A stretch of 64,000 nt of DNA from Nitrospira sp. BO4 (GTDB lineage: Bacteria > Nitrospirota > Nitrospiria > Nitrospirales > Nitrospiraceae): NCBI GenBank assembly GCA_030144965.1, contig JAMPUU010000024.1:372001-436000 (forward strand), given 5' to 3'. How positions within the stretch are numbered: position 1 is the first letter of the stretch; every line of letters starts with the position of its first letter. A program made the translations under genes and the position numbers. The notes below the pieces were generated by a model. It was not told the origin of the DNA. It was given only the letters and a program-made list of their open reading frames with translations, and searched no databases. Below, piece by piece: positions 8,728 to 16,562 of this stretch.

Positions 8728-9539
8728 ACCACGATCCCCTTGGGTACGGTGATCGTAATATTGCGGCGCTTGGCGAGGTCATCGGCACCGGAGCGCTTGG
8801 CCCAGCCGTCTTGCTCGTGCATCCACGCGGGCAAGCCGGCCGGCAGGTCAAATTCTGGAATGCCCACACGGTCGCCGTCAGCCCAGCTCTCGCCGTACAA
8901 CACCAGCGGAGTGGAGACATCCACGTCTTGCATGCTCGGCGAGAGGATCTGGAGGGCCGCATTCCAATTCTGCAGCATCTTCTTGGTGGCGGCGACGAGC
9001 TTGGTCTTGTTCCCCTTCGACGAGCTTTCCGGTTGTGTCGGATGCGACACCGCCGCATAGGTGACGTGCACCGACTGCGCCGCCGGCGTTGTTTTCCAGA
9101 ATTGCCAGGCTTCGTCCGCGGCCTGCCCGAGGGCAAGCACGGCTTTGACTTGACTGCCGACCAGCAAAGCGTTGAACCACCGATTGCGGTACTCGATCAG
9201 GGCCGGGCTCTTGCGAGTCTTGGCCTTGACGCTGCCGTAGACGCTGTACAGATAGGTGTTGATGAAGACGTAGCTCCTGGTGATGCCGAGCTTGGCCAGA
9301 AAACCCTGGACGCGTCGTCCCGCTTCGCCCACCAAAATCCGACGGATGATCGTTTCGTGCTGCGCGGGATCCTGTCCAATCACGAGAATCCGGGCGGAGC
9401 CGTCGAGGCGCCCTCGGTGAAAGATGGGCCCCCACTCAAAACGGAAGTCGGTCGCCGGATACACGGTCGCATCCGGGTAGACCTCGCACAAACTCTTGAA
9501 GGGTTCCTGCCCATAGCCGGGATCGAATACATGTGGCAT
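8724..9539 (-). CDS. Uracil-DNA glycosylase superfamily protein
   Basis: 271 residues. The core looks like a UDG fold: ILVIGQDPAQHE at 51-62 holds the catalytic-loop GQDP, AVLALGQAADEAW follows, and SHPTQPE fits the second DNA-binding loop (HPS/HPT). The loop differs from the classical family 1 GQDPYH, so it belongs to another branch. The last 70 residues (AGLPAWMHEQDGWAKRSG onward) lie outside the known domain. It is the first gene of a two-gene unit with the amidohydrolase. Uracil removal is inferred from the fold only. Confidence 0.78.
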   Translation of the reverse strand: MPHVFDPGYGQEPFKSLCEVYPDATVYPATDFRFEWGPIFHRGRLDGSARILVIGQDPAQHETIIRRILVGEAGRRVQGFLAKLGITRSYVFINTYLYSVYGSVKAKTRKSPALIEYRNRWFNALLVGSQVKAVLALGQAADEAWQFWKTTPAAQSVHVTYAAVSHPTQPESSSKGNKTKLVAATKKMLQNWNAALQILSPSMQDVDVSTPLVLYGESWADGDRVGIPEFDLPAGLPAWMHEQDGWAKRSGADDLAKRRNITITVPKGIVV

Positions 9540-9834
9540 CGTGTGTCACCTCGTCATTCCTTTGAGAGCAGAAATAGAAATTGCAGGTCCTGGCATTCTG
9601 CGACAGAAACCTCGGCGGGGGCTATTCTGTGATCTTCTTAATTGGTTCCTACCTAAGTGGAGGATCTCGTGCTAGGCGGCCGTGAAGAAAACGGATCTCT
9701 TCGAGGGCTCAAGAAACCGGTGAGGCTACAGTGCGCGGATGAGATAAGATCGGAGTACGCCGCAGTTCAACCACAGTGTTCAGAGAAGACCCGGAATATC
9801 GATCGAGGAAGGGTTACCCTAGCAGCTTAAAACA

Positions 9835-9892
9835 TGGTGCCGGAGACCGGGATCGAACCGGTACGGGCCTTGTGAGCCCGAGGGATTTTAAG
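9835..9892 (-). repeat. 58-bp exact copy of the tRNA-Leu 3' part (att-like direct repeat)
   Basis: These 58 bases are identical, in the same orientation, to 14602-14659 of the intact tRNA-Leu gene. They run from the CCA end through the T-arm and variable arm into the anticodon loop, where identity stops abruptly. That is the usual extent of an integrase attachment core in a tRNA gene. The copy lacks the 5' half, so it is not a working tRNA. Together with the intact gene it bounds 4.77 kb holding only the large kinase gene. Confidence 0.85.
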
Positions 9893-10023
9893 AACCCACC
9901 ACACCCCGAAACCACCGGACAGTGTTGCCCATGACTAATGTTTCGTAACTGTGCCGCTATCGGCAGGTGCAAGATGCTTTCACGTTGATGCGCATTAGGT
10001 GTGTCGGAACCAGCGATAGCCCG

Positions 10024-10044
10024 CTAGGAATATCCCTAGTTTTT
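10024..10044. promoter_or_regulatory. Palindrome CTAGGAATATCCCTAG followed by T5
   Basis: A 16-bp near-palindrome (7 of 8 positions pair) is followed by five T residues, 101 bp before the kinase start. It could be an operator for the kinase gene or a weak terminator reading from the left. No gene on the plus strand ends just before it, which favours the operator reading. Confidence 0.3.
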
Positions 10045-10145
10045 AGAGGCGCCGCCATGTTTTACTGGTAACAACGTTGATCTGAAATTGCCTCTAGCGA
10101 TCGATAGCCTACAGCACATGTTGGGACAGAGGTAAGCGAGGTTAC

Positions 10146-13100
10146 GTGACCCACCCGCCATTCTCCAATCTGCCAAAGGGGAATTTTCAAGGACTGCCAT
10201 CCGATCTCGCTTTCCTCTCGGGCGGCGGTGAGATGGGCGGGCTGATCCGTTCGAAAGATTGGTCAAAGACACCGCTCGGACCAGCTGATCGATGGCCACA
10301 GAGCCTAAAAACTGCCGTCCGCATCATGCTCACCTCTCGTCAGCCTATTTGGCTCGGCTGGGGTGAACAACTCATCAAGCTTTACAACGATCCCTACAAA
10401 GCCATCGTCTGCGGAAAACATCCGGCTGCACTGGGCCAACCTGCCTCCGTTGTGTGGAGGGAAATTTGGCCTGAGATTGGACCGATGCTGCGGAAGGCCA
10501 TGGGCGGTATCGAAGGCACCTATGTGGAATCGCAACTCCTCATCATGGAGCGAAACGGGTACCCGGAAGAAACATACTACACTTTCTCCTACAGTCCTAT
10601 CCCCGACGATCAGGGTGGCGTGGGCGGCATTTTTTGCGCCAATACAGATGATACTGATCGCATGATCGGAGAACGGCAATTGACTCTGCTGAAAGATTTG
10701 GCGGCGAGGACAGCCCATGCACAGACATTCGATGACGCATGTAGGCTGAGTGCGGTTTCTTTGCAAAACGACCTTCACGATTTTCCATTCGCGCTGATTT
10801 ATCTCGCGGAACAAGAAGGGAACCGATTTGTACCCGCCGCCTCGAGCGGCATCGAGCCGAATCCTATAGCGACTGCGGGTCCTGCTCTCGATGCGCCCTC
10901 TGTTTGGCCTTTGGCACAGGTAATCCGGACGCAGAAGCCTTCGGTCATTACGGATCTCCCGCGGCTATTCGACCATCTGCCGACGGGTGCTTGGAAACAG
11001 CCTCCTCATAAGGCCGTAGTTTTGCCGATCATCCCATCCGGTAAGACTGGAAAAGCCGGGGTTCTAATCGTGGGGTTGAATCCGTATAGGCTTTTCGACG
11101 ACCGTTTTCAACGGTTTGTTGATTTGGTCGTGGGCCAGATTGCGGCGAGCATCGCCAACGCACAGAGGTATGAAGAAGAGCGCCAACGAGCCGAGGCATT
11201 GGCGGAATTAGATCGCGCCAAGACCGCCTTCTTCAGTAATGTCAGCCATGAGTTGCGCACCCCCCTCACGCTGATGCTCGGTCCGCTGGAGGATTTGAAA
11301 GCGCAGTTTGGCCGCTCCACGTCCTCACTTGACGCCTCGCAGTATCAGCAGGTCGATGTGGTCCATCGAAATGGGCTGCGGCTGCTCAAACTGGTGAACC
11401 AGCTACTGGATTTTTCACGCATCGAAGCAGGCCGGGTACAGGCGGTGTATGAAGAGACGGACCTCGCTGAGTTCACGGCCGACCTGGCGAGCGTCTTTCG
11501 CTCCACTATGGAAAAAGGTGGTCTCTCTCTGATTGTCGATTGTCCTCCCTTGCCTGAGCCCGTGTTCGTAGATCGAGACATGTGGGAAAAGATTGTCCTG
11601 AATTTGCTGTCCAATGCGTTCAAATATACGCTCGACGGCGAGATCCAGGTGACGCTGCGCCCCAGTGGAAAACATGTGGAACTCTCCATTCGTGATACCG
11701 GGACGGGTATTCCGGAGGACCAACTCGGCAAGATCTTTGAGCGGTTTCATCGAATTGCCGGCTCGCAAGGCCGCACCTATGAAGGCACAGGTATTGGACT
11801 CTCCCTTGTGCAGGAACTGGCACATCTTCACGGTGGTTCGATCTCCGTTGAGAGCATGTATGGGAAAGGAAGCACATTCCGGGTATTCATTCCCCTGGGG
11901 AAGAATCATCTACCGCACAAACACATCGGCATAACTGAAAGGAAGACCGCGGCGTTAGGCGCCATGTCGTTCGTAGAGGAAGCGACGAGATTGGTGCCAA
12001 GCGCCAGCGAAGCAGGGAAATTGGTGAATGGAACATCGTCGGAAAGTGACGATCTATCGCGGGTTGTCACAACCGATCCATCGCTCACCACTCGTTCTCG
12101 TGTCCTCCTAGCGGACGACAATACCGACATGCGGGAGTATGTGAGCCGTTTGTTGAAAGAACGGTACGAAGTCATCGCGGTTGCCGATGGGCAAGCCGCA
12201 TTGGAGGCGGTGCGGCGTAACCCGCCAGATTTGATCCTCTCCGATGTCATGATGCCCCGCTTAGATGGGTTTGGACTATTGCGTGCGTTGCGCGCCGATC
12301 CTGTGACAAAGGCCATTCCCATCATTTTGCTGTCGGCTAGAGCCGGTGAGGAATCCCGAGTCGAAGGATTGGAGCATGGCGCCGACGACTATCTCATCAA
12401 GCCCTTCAGCGCCCGCGAATTGCTGGCGCGCGTACAAGTTCATCTTGACATGGTTCGAATTCGACAAGAGGCCGCCGAGACATTGCGACACAGCGAACGT
12501 CGCTTTCGAGAGTTACTCGACGGGTCGCCATTCGGCATGTATATCGTGGACACTCAACTCCGCATCGTCCACATGAACGAGTCCAGCAAGCAGGGCGCAT
12601 TTCGCAATGTGCGTCCAGTCATTGGCCGGGACTTTTCCGAGACTATGCGTATTCTCTGGCCAGAGACAGTTGCCGCGGACATTATCGCCGCCTTCCGTCA
12701 TACGCTTGAGACAGGGCAGCCCTACTCGTCACGTGACTTCATCAACCTCCGCGCCGACGTGAATCAAGTGGAGGGCTATGAATGGGAACTGCATCGCCTG
12801 ACCCTACCCGATGGGCAGCCTGGCGTCATTTGCTATTACTATGATTCGACCAGATTACGGCAAACGGAAGCGGCTCTGCGGGAGAGCGAACAGCGCTTAC
12901 AACGTGTCCTCGAAACCGACGCCGTAGGAGTACTGTTCTTCAACCGCAACGGAACATTGCTTCAAGCCAACGACGTCTTTCTGCGGATGACTGGTTATGA
13001 ACGAGAGCGGATTGAGCGGCGTGAAATAACATGGCGCACGATGACGCCGCCGGAATGGGTCGAAGCCAGTGAAAATCAGATGAAACAATTTGTAGAAACT

Positions 13101-14510
13101 GGACGGATCGGTCCGTACGAAAAAGAGTATTTCCTAGCCGACGGCACACGCCGATGGATGCTCTTCGCTGGGCGAGATCTCGGAGACGGTACGATCGCCG
13201 AGTACTGCGTCGACATTCATGACCGCAAACAGGCCGAACAAGCACTGCGCGAGGCGCAAGAACGGCTGCAGCGCTGGAATGTGGAGCTGGAAAAAGCGGT
13301 GAAATTTAAGACGGTGGAATTACAGCAATCGCAAGAGCGCCTACGGGCCCTCACGAGCGAATTGAATCTGGCCGAACAGCGTGAGCGCAAACGACTTGCC
13401 ACAGAGCTGCATGATCATCTGCAACAAGTACTCGTCTATGGGAAGATGACCATCGGGCAAGGGAGGCGCTCAGTCGGGGATGTGTCAGCCGCTCTCAAAT
13501 TGATCAAGAAGGTGGAGGATGTCTTCTCGGAGGCATTGACCTACACCCGTACGCTGGTGGCGGAACTCAGCCCGCCCGTGTTGCGCTACCATGGGTTGGC
13601 CGCTGGGCTCAAATGGCTCGCCGACTATATGAAGAAACATGACCAGACAGTCAGCGTGAGAGTGCCGGACAGTTCCGTACCCCAGTTGCCCGAAGATCAG
13701 GCGATTCTGTTGTTTCAATCCGTGCGGGAGCTGCTCATCAATGCTTCGAAACATGCCGGGACGGGAGAGGCAGCGGTCACGATGACCCAGCTGGATGATG
13801 CTCTTGAAATTGTGGTGCGCGATGAGGGATCAGGCTTCAACGTTGCTGAAGCCGTTGGAGCAGACACCCCCAGTGGCGGGATTTCTTCTAAATTTGGGTT
13901 ATTCAGTATCCAGGAACGTATGCGGGCATTGGGAGGGTCATTCATCATTCAATCAACCCCCGGTCAGGGCACCACGGCGACTCTGGCGCTGCCGTTATTG
14001 CATCAAGATCCCGAAGCACGGAAAGACCTCAACGCCGAAGCAAACGGGAAAGCATCACCAGGACACGATAACAAACCTTTCAAGCAGCAACCGCCTAGTA
14101 TTCAGGAGTCCTCTCAGAAGCCCTGTATTCGCGTCCTCCTCGTCGACGATCATACGATGATGCGTCAGGGATTGAGGACCATTCTTGCCGGATATGCCGA
14201 CATCGAGGTGGTTGGGGAAGCAACCAATGGAGAAGAGGCTGTCGAGTTGGTGGATCGGCTCTCTCCAGATGTGGTGGTCATGGATCTCAACATGCCGAAG
14301 ATGGATGGTATAGAAGCAACACGCCTCATCAAAACATCCCATGCTCAGGTCCAGGTCGTCGGTTTGTCGGTGAATACGGGAAGGGAAGCCTTCAATGCTT
14401 TCACGACTGCGGGAGCCTGGACGTTGTTGACGAAAGAGGCTGCTGTGGAGCGGCTGTATGGGGTCATCCAGCAATCGATGCAAGTATCCGTCGGTCAGCC
14501 AAAAGGATAA
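10146..14510 (+). CDS. Hybrid sensor kinase with two kinase cores and two receivers
   Basis: 1454 residues, apparently cytoplasmic: no signal peptide or membrane segment seen. Domains in order: PAS-like (about 45-170), GAF-like (190-345), HisKA with SHELRTP (His near 368), HATPase (N-box NLLSNAFKYT near 484, DTGTGIP near 516), receiver 1 (Asp near 699 in LILSDVMMP), PAS (780-900), PAS (912-1025), coiled coil, then a second, NarX/LiaS-type core (HisKA_3: ERKRLATELHDHLQQ near 1085; ATPase NASKHAG near 1195) and receiver 2 (Asp near 1379 in VVMDLNMP). There is no DNA-binding output domain. The start is GTG with GAGG four bases upstream. It lies alone between the tRNA copy at 9835 and the intact tRNA, so it may have been acquired horizontally. 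The signal is unknown. Confidence 0.92.
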   Translation: MTHPPFSNLPKGNFQGLPSDLAFLSGGGEMGGLIRSKDWSKTPLGPADRWPQSLKTAVRIMLTSRQPIWLGWGEQLIKLYNDPYKAIVCGKHPAALGQPASVVWREIWPEIGPMLRKAMGGIEGTYVESQLLIMERNGYPEETYYTFSYSPIPDDQGGVGGIFCANTDDTDRMIGERQLTLLKDLAARTAHAQTFDDACRLSAVSLQNDLHDFPFALIYLAEQEGNRFVPAASSGIEPNPIATAGPALDAPSVWPLAQVIRTQKPSVITDLPRLFDHLPTGAWKQPPHKAVVLPIIPSGKTGKAGVLIVGLNPYRLFDDRFQRFVDLVVGQIAASIANAQRYEEERQRAEALAELDRAKTAFFSNVSHELRTPLTLMLGPLEDLKAQFGRSTSSLDASQYQQVDVVHRNGLRLLKLVNQLLDFSRIEAGRVQAVYEETDLAEFTADLASVFRSTMEKGGLSLIVDCPPLPEPVFVDRDMWEKIVLNLLSNAFKYTLDGEIQVTLRPSGKHVELSIRDTGTGIPEDQLGKIFERFHRIAGSQGRTYEGTGIGLSLVQELAHLHGGSISVESMYGKGSTFRVFIPLGKNHLPHKHIGITERKTAALGAMSFVEEATRLVPSASEAGKLVNGTSSESDDLSRVVTTDPSLTTRSRVLLADDNTDMREYVSRLLKERYEVIAVADGQAALEAVRRNPPDLILSDVMMPRLDGFGLLRALRADPVTKAIPIILLSARAGEESRVEGLEHGADDYLIKPFSARELLARVQVHLDMVRIRQEAAETLRHSERRFRELLDGSPFGMYIVDTQLRIVHMNESSKQGAFRNVRPVIGRDFSETMRILWPETVAADIIAAFRHTLETGQPYSSRDFINLRADVNQVEGYEWELHRLTLPDGQPGVICYYYDSTRLRQTEAALRESEQRLQRVLETDAVGVLFFNRNGTLLQANDVFLRMTGYERERIERREITWRTMTPPEWVEASENQMKQFVETGRIGPYEKEYFLADGTRRWMLFAGRDLGDGTIAEYCVDIHDRKQAEQALREAQERLQRWNVELEKAVKFKTVELQQSQERLRALTSELNLAEQRERKRLATELHDHLQQVLVYGKMTIGQGRRSVGDVSAALKLIKKVEDVFSEALTYTRTLVAELSPPVLRYHGLAAGLKWLADYMKKHDQTVSVRVPDSSVPQLPEDQAILLFQSVRELLINASKHAGTGEAAVTMTQLDDALEIVVRDEGSGFNVAEAVGADTPSGGISSKFGLFSIQERMRALGGSFIIQSTPGQGTTATLALPLLHQDPEARKDLNAEANGKASPGHDNKPFKQQPPSIQESSQKPCIRVLLVDDHTMMRQGLRTILAGYADIEVVGEATNGEEAVELVDRLSPDVVVMDLNMPKMDGIEATRLIKTSHAQVQVVGLSVNTGREAFNAFTTAGAWTLLTKEAAVERLYGVIQQSMQVSVGQPKG

Positions 14511-14601
14511 GCACAACGCGAGCACACCACCCTGGGCTGAACCCCAATCGAGAGCTGAGGAAGCAGTGCGTACGAGGGATCATGGCTAAGTCGCTGATAT
14601 C

Positions 14602-14691
14602 TGGTGCCGGAGACCGGGATCGAACCGGTACGGGCCTTGTGAGCCCGAGGGATTTTAAGTCCCTTGCGTCTGCCTATTCCGCCACTCCGGC
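14602..14691 (-). tRNA. tRNA-Leu(UAA)
   Basis: The minus strand folds as a class II tRNA: acceptor GCCGGAG paired with CTCCGGC, D-arm, anticodon stem AGGGA/TCCCT around loop CTTAAAA (anticodon UAA), a long variable arm (CGGGCTC with matching GGCCCG), T-arm with TTCGATCC, discriminator A and encoded CCA. All parts are intact. Its 3' end faces the kinase gene, and its 3' portion recurs at 9835 (exact) and 6676 (decayed), as expected if elements have used it as an insertion site. Confidence 0.95.
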
Positions 14692-15035
14692 GAGAGGGGA
14701 GACTTTAACATATTGTCAAGCACTTGCGACCCTAATTTTGGTCGGTTCATGGCCCTGTACCAATATCTTTGCACGGGTCAATGTTAGATTTCTGAGGTGT
14801 GATCAGATGATGGATCGAATACTCCTGCGTGGAAATTCCTTCCAAGATCGCGCATCCCATGGCCGAACCGGAGTGATCATCTCGACCACGGTATCTCGTG
14901 TATACCGCCCATTGGGGATTGAACATCTTGGTCCACCAAGGACGACGAGACCTGTTGCCTTTCTATCTGTTCATCCCTAAGACTTTTCCCAGTATAACCC
15001 CCACTAGGGGTGCGCTAGTGTAGGAAAGGCGACCA
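14692..15035. other. Intergenic region between tRNA-Leu and the receiver gene, with inverted repeats
   Basis: About 340 bp without a supported gene. It must hold the tRNA promoter (minus strand; a TTGACA-like box lies at 14714-14719 but without a well-spaced -10) and the upstream region of the receiver gene. At 14998-15019 two small overlapping inverted repeats (CCCC-ACT-AGGGG and ACTAG...CTAGT) sit just before the receiver's ribosome site and recall the CTAGG palindrome before the kinase. Confidence 0.45.
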
Positions 15036-15482
15036 GTGTGTCCAGGTTTTGGTCAGAGCTCTATGAATATGGAACGAAAACAAATCTCAGACAATGGCAG
15101 GGAGGTCTCACCACAACCCGTTCACGTCCTCGTGGTTGATGACCATCGTCTTCTGCGCCAAGAATTGCGGAACATTCTCAGTTTCTATCGTGAGTTCACG
15201 GTCGTCGGTGAAGCGGAAGATGGTACGCAGGCCTGCGAGCTTGCGCAACAGTTGCAGCCCGATGTCATCCTGATGGATGTTCACATGCCCAACATGAATG
15301 GGATCGAGGCGACGCGCCGGATCAAAGCGAACCTTCCAGACGTCATTATTATAGGGCTGTCGGTCAATACGAGCGTCGCAGTTGCCGACGAAATGGATGC
15401 CGCGGGAGCTTCAGCTTACCTGAGCAAAGAAACTGCGCCGGAAGACTTATACCGGACTATCCGTGCGGCGCTCACGACATGA
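15036..15482 (+). CDS. Single-domain response regulator, NarL-type receiver without output domain
   Basis: 148 residues. After a 28-residue lead comes one receiver: VLVVDDHRLLRQ with the acidic pair, phosphorylatable Asp in VILMDVHMPNMNGIEATRRIK, the GLSVNT strand and the conserved Lys in YLSKET. There is no helix-turn-helix. The sequence closely resembles the last receiver of the 1454-residue kinase 0.5 kb upstream, including the unusual GLSVNT, so the two are probably relatives and may share a phosphorelay. The GTG start at 15036 has AGGAAAGG before it; the ATG at 15063 is possible. Confidence 0.88.
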   Translation: MCPGFGQSSMNMERKQISDNGREVSPQPVHVLVVDDHRLLRQELRNILSFYREFTVVGEAEDGTQACELAQQLQPDVILMDVHMPNMNGIEATRRIKANLPDVIIIGLSVNTSVAVADEMDAAGASAYLSKETAPEDLYRTIRAALTT

Positions 15483-15585
15483 GACAAAATTCCAGTTTCT
15501 CTCAGGGTGTACTTGTTGACACCCCCGACAAGAGCGCGTAGGCTCTGCCCCTACAATCCAACCACAACCTGCCGTCGGGTCGAGG

Positions 15586-15627
15586 AAGGCCCACCGCCGA
15601 CACCTTGTGAGAAAGGCGGTGGGCCTT
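15586..15627 (+). terminator. Strong hairpin after the receiver gene
   Basis: AAGGCCCACCGCC at 15586-15598 pairs perfectly with GGCGGTGGGCCTT at 15615-15627 across a 16-base loop. It lies about 100 bp after the receiver stop. No clean T-run follows, so it may be a Rho-assisted terminator or a transcript-end protector, not a simple intrinsic terminator. Confidence 0.55.
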
Positions 15628-15814
15628 GGCGGCATCTCCTATTCATTTCTCTAACTTGCGCAAAGAACTCCAGGAGTACATCTGTTTCTGCGAACGGCTC
15701 CTCTACTCTGCGCTCCCTTCTGCCAATGCACCGTTATCGAGTGGTGAACGGGAATTGGTAGAACATTACGCGGAGGGGCTGAAAGCACAGATCCTCCAAC
15801 CGAAGGCACACTAA
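15626..15814 (+). CDS. Possible small protein of unknown function
   Basis: Up to 62 residues, no Met inside. The body (LRKELQEYICFCERLLYSAL, then LSSGERELVEHYAEGLKAQIL) looks like a real two-helix protein, but only TTG starts are available and the first, at 15626, falls inside the hairpin before it. The TTG at 15656 is the more likely start if the gene is real. It opens a run of small genes on the plus strand. Confidence 0.4.
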   Translation: MAASPIHFSNLRKELQEYICFCERLLYSALPSANAPLSSGERELVEHYAEGLKAQILQPKAH

Positions 15815-15854
15815 ATAGCCTTTTATTCGGGCCGTGTCGAAGGAACGTCGTGCT

Positions 15855-16013
15855 ATGTCTGATTACCGGCAGAGCGTTCGAGACTATATTCTTGCCAGCC
15901 GACGAGTGTTGGAACTGAGCGAGCTGACGGATGAAGAGGTAGGGGCCGTGCAGGACATGGCGAAGCGCCTGTCGGTCTTGTTCGGTGATGGACGGGACTA
16001 CCCAGAGGATTGA
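15855..16013 (+). CDS. Small helical protein, 52 residues
   Basis: ATG at 15855 with AGGAACG ten bases upstream, reading to TGA at 16011-16013. The product begins MSDYRQSVRDYILASRRVLE, continues LSELTDEEVGAVQDMAKRLS and ends DGRDYPED. It is acidic and helical with the i, i+3/i+4 hydrophobic spacing of an amphipathic hairpin. No family is recognised. Its neighbours are also very small genes in the same direction. Confidence 0.5.
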   Translation: MSDYRQSVRDYILASRRVLELSELTDEEVGAVQDMAKRLSVLFGDGRDYPED

Positions 16014-16037
16014 TCGCTTCATCTGTTGGGAGAAACC

Positions 16038-16232
16038 ATGCTGGAACTTGGAAATTATAACCTGCACGGGCCAGGGCCTCTGATCATCTACCTGATCCCG
16101 AGCTTCGTCGCCGTAGTACGAAACCACGATCACCGGTTTGAGATTAGCGCACTCAATTTGGTTCTGGGCTGGACGGGGATCGGATGGATCGGCGCCCTGG
16201 TGTGGGCCATCTACAAACCGGTTCGCGTATGA
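16038..16232 (+). CDS. Superinfection immunity-like small membrane protein
   Basis: 64 residues from the ATG at 16038, which follows GGGAG at five bases. Two hydrophobic segments (PLIIYLIPSFVAVV and LNLVLGWTGIGWIGALVWAI) with RNHDHRFEISALNLVLGWTGIGWI between and within them fit the superinfection immunity protein family, named after phage T4 Imm, which blocks DNA entry of related phages. In bacteria these small proteins are widespread and mostly untested, so a phage-exclusion role is only a suggestion. No phage genes lie nearby. Confidence 0.65.
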   Translation: MLELGNYNLHGPGPLIIYLIPSFVAVVRNHDHRFEISALNLVLGWTGIGWIGALVWAIYKPVRV

Positions 16233-16301
16233 GATATCGGCACTCTCGATGGACCTACATGGCAACACGCGCTGAGGACCTGACTGGTTGGAGGAAGAGA
16301 G

Positions 16302-16490
16302 GTGGATAACATCGTCCAGGTGAATCAGGACCTTTATCTCAACATTGTTGAGACGGTGAAGATCGAGGCCCACGGCAAGAGTTTCCGCATCTCCATCAGG
16401 AACGGCAGTGGATCCTTGACCGAGTATTACTGCCATCCTGAAGCGCCGGGCTATGAGAAGCTTAAAACTCTCTTAACGAAAGCCAAGTGA
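16302..16490 (+). CDS. Small protein of unknown function
   Basis: 62 residues from a GTG at 16302 with GAGGAAGAGAG just upstream. The sequence alternates as beta strands (LYLNIVETVKIEAHGKSFRI, then SLTEYYCHPEA) and ends in a short helix (YEKLKTLLTKAK). No signal peptide is seen. It is the last of the small plus-strand genes and faces a convergent lipoprotein gene. Confidence 0.55.
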   Translation: MDNIVQVNQDLYLNIVETVKIEAHGKSFRISIRNGSGSLTEYYCHPEAPGYEKLKTLLTKAK

Positions 16491-16562
16491 ACGTGAGTCT
16501 CCCTCTGTAATCGGGTCAGGGGCACATCCATCCATTACGTTCCACACAATCTCAGACGGTGC

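Larger units (their letters stand above)
9540..10145. other. 606-bp gap with a partial tRNA copy and a palindrome
   Basis: No open frame here looks like a gene. The stretch should contain the promoters of the divergent UDG-like gene and of the large kinase. It holds the 58-bp tRNA-Leu copy at 9835-9892 and the palindrome at 10024-10044, both listed separately. I see nothing else that I can support. Confidence 0.6.

Noticed and set aside
8269..9632. Two long plus-strand frames across 8.3-9.6 kb
   Set aside because: Both are antisense to the amidohydrolase and UDG-like genes, which have clear motifs and coupled translation.
6676..14691. An integrase or transposase within the tRNA-bounded segments
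   Set aside because: All sizeable frames there are accounted for by the kinase, UDG-like and amidohydrolase genes; no recombinase motif was found.
14582..14980. Plus-strand open frame beginning MAKSLISGAGDRDRTGTG
   Set aside because: It runs through the tRNA-Leu gene antisense; the GDRDRTGTG pattern is the well-known false protein produced by tRNA complements.
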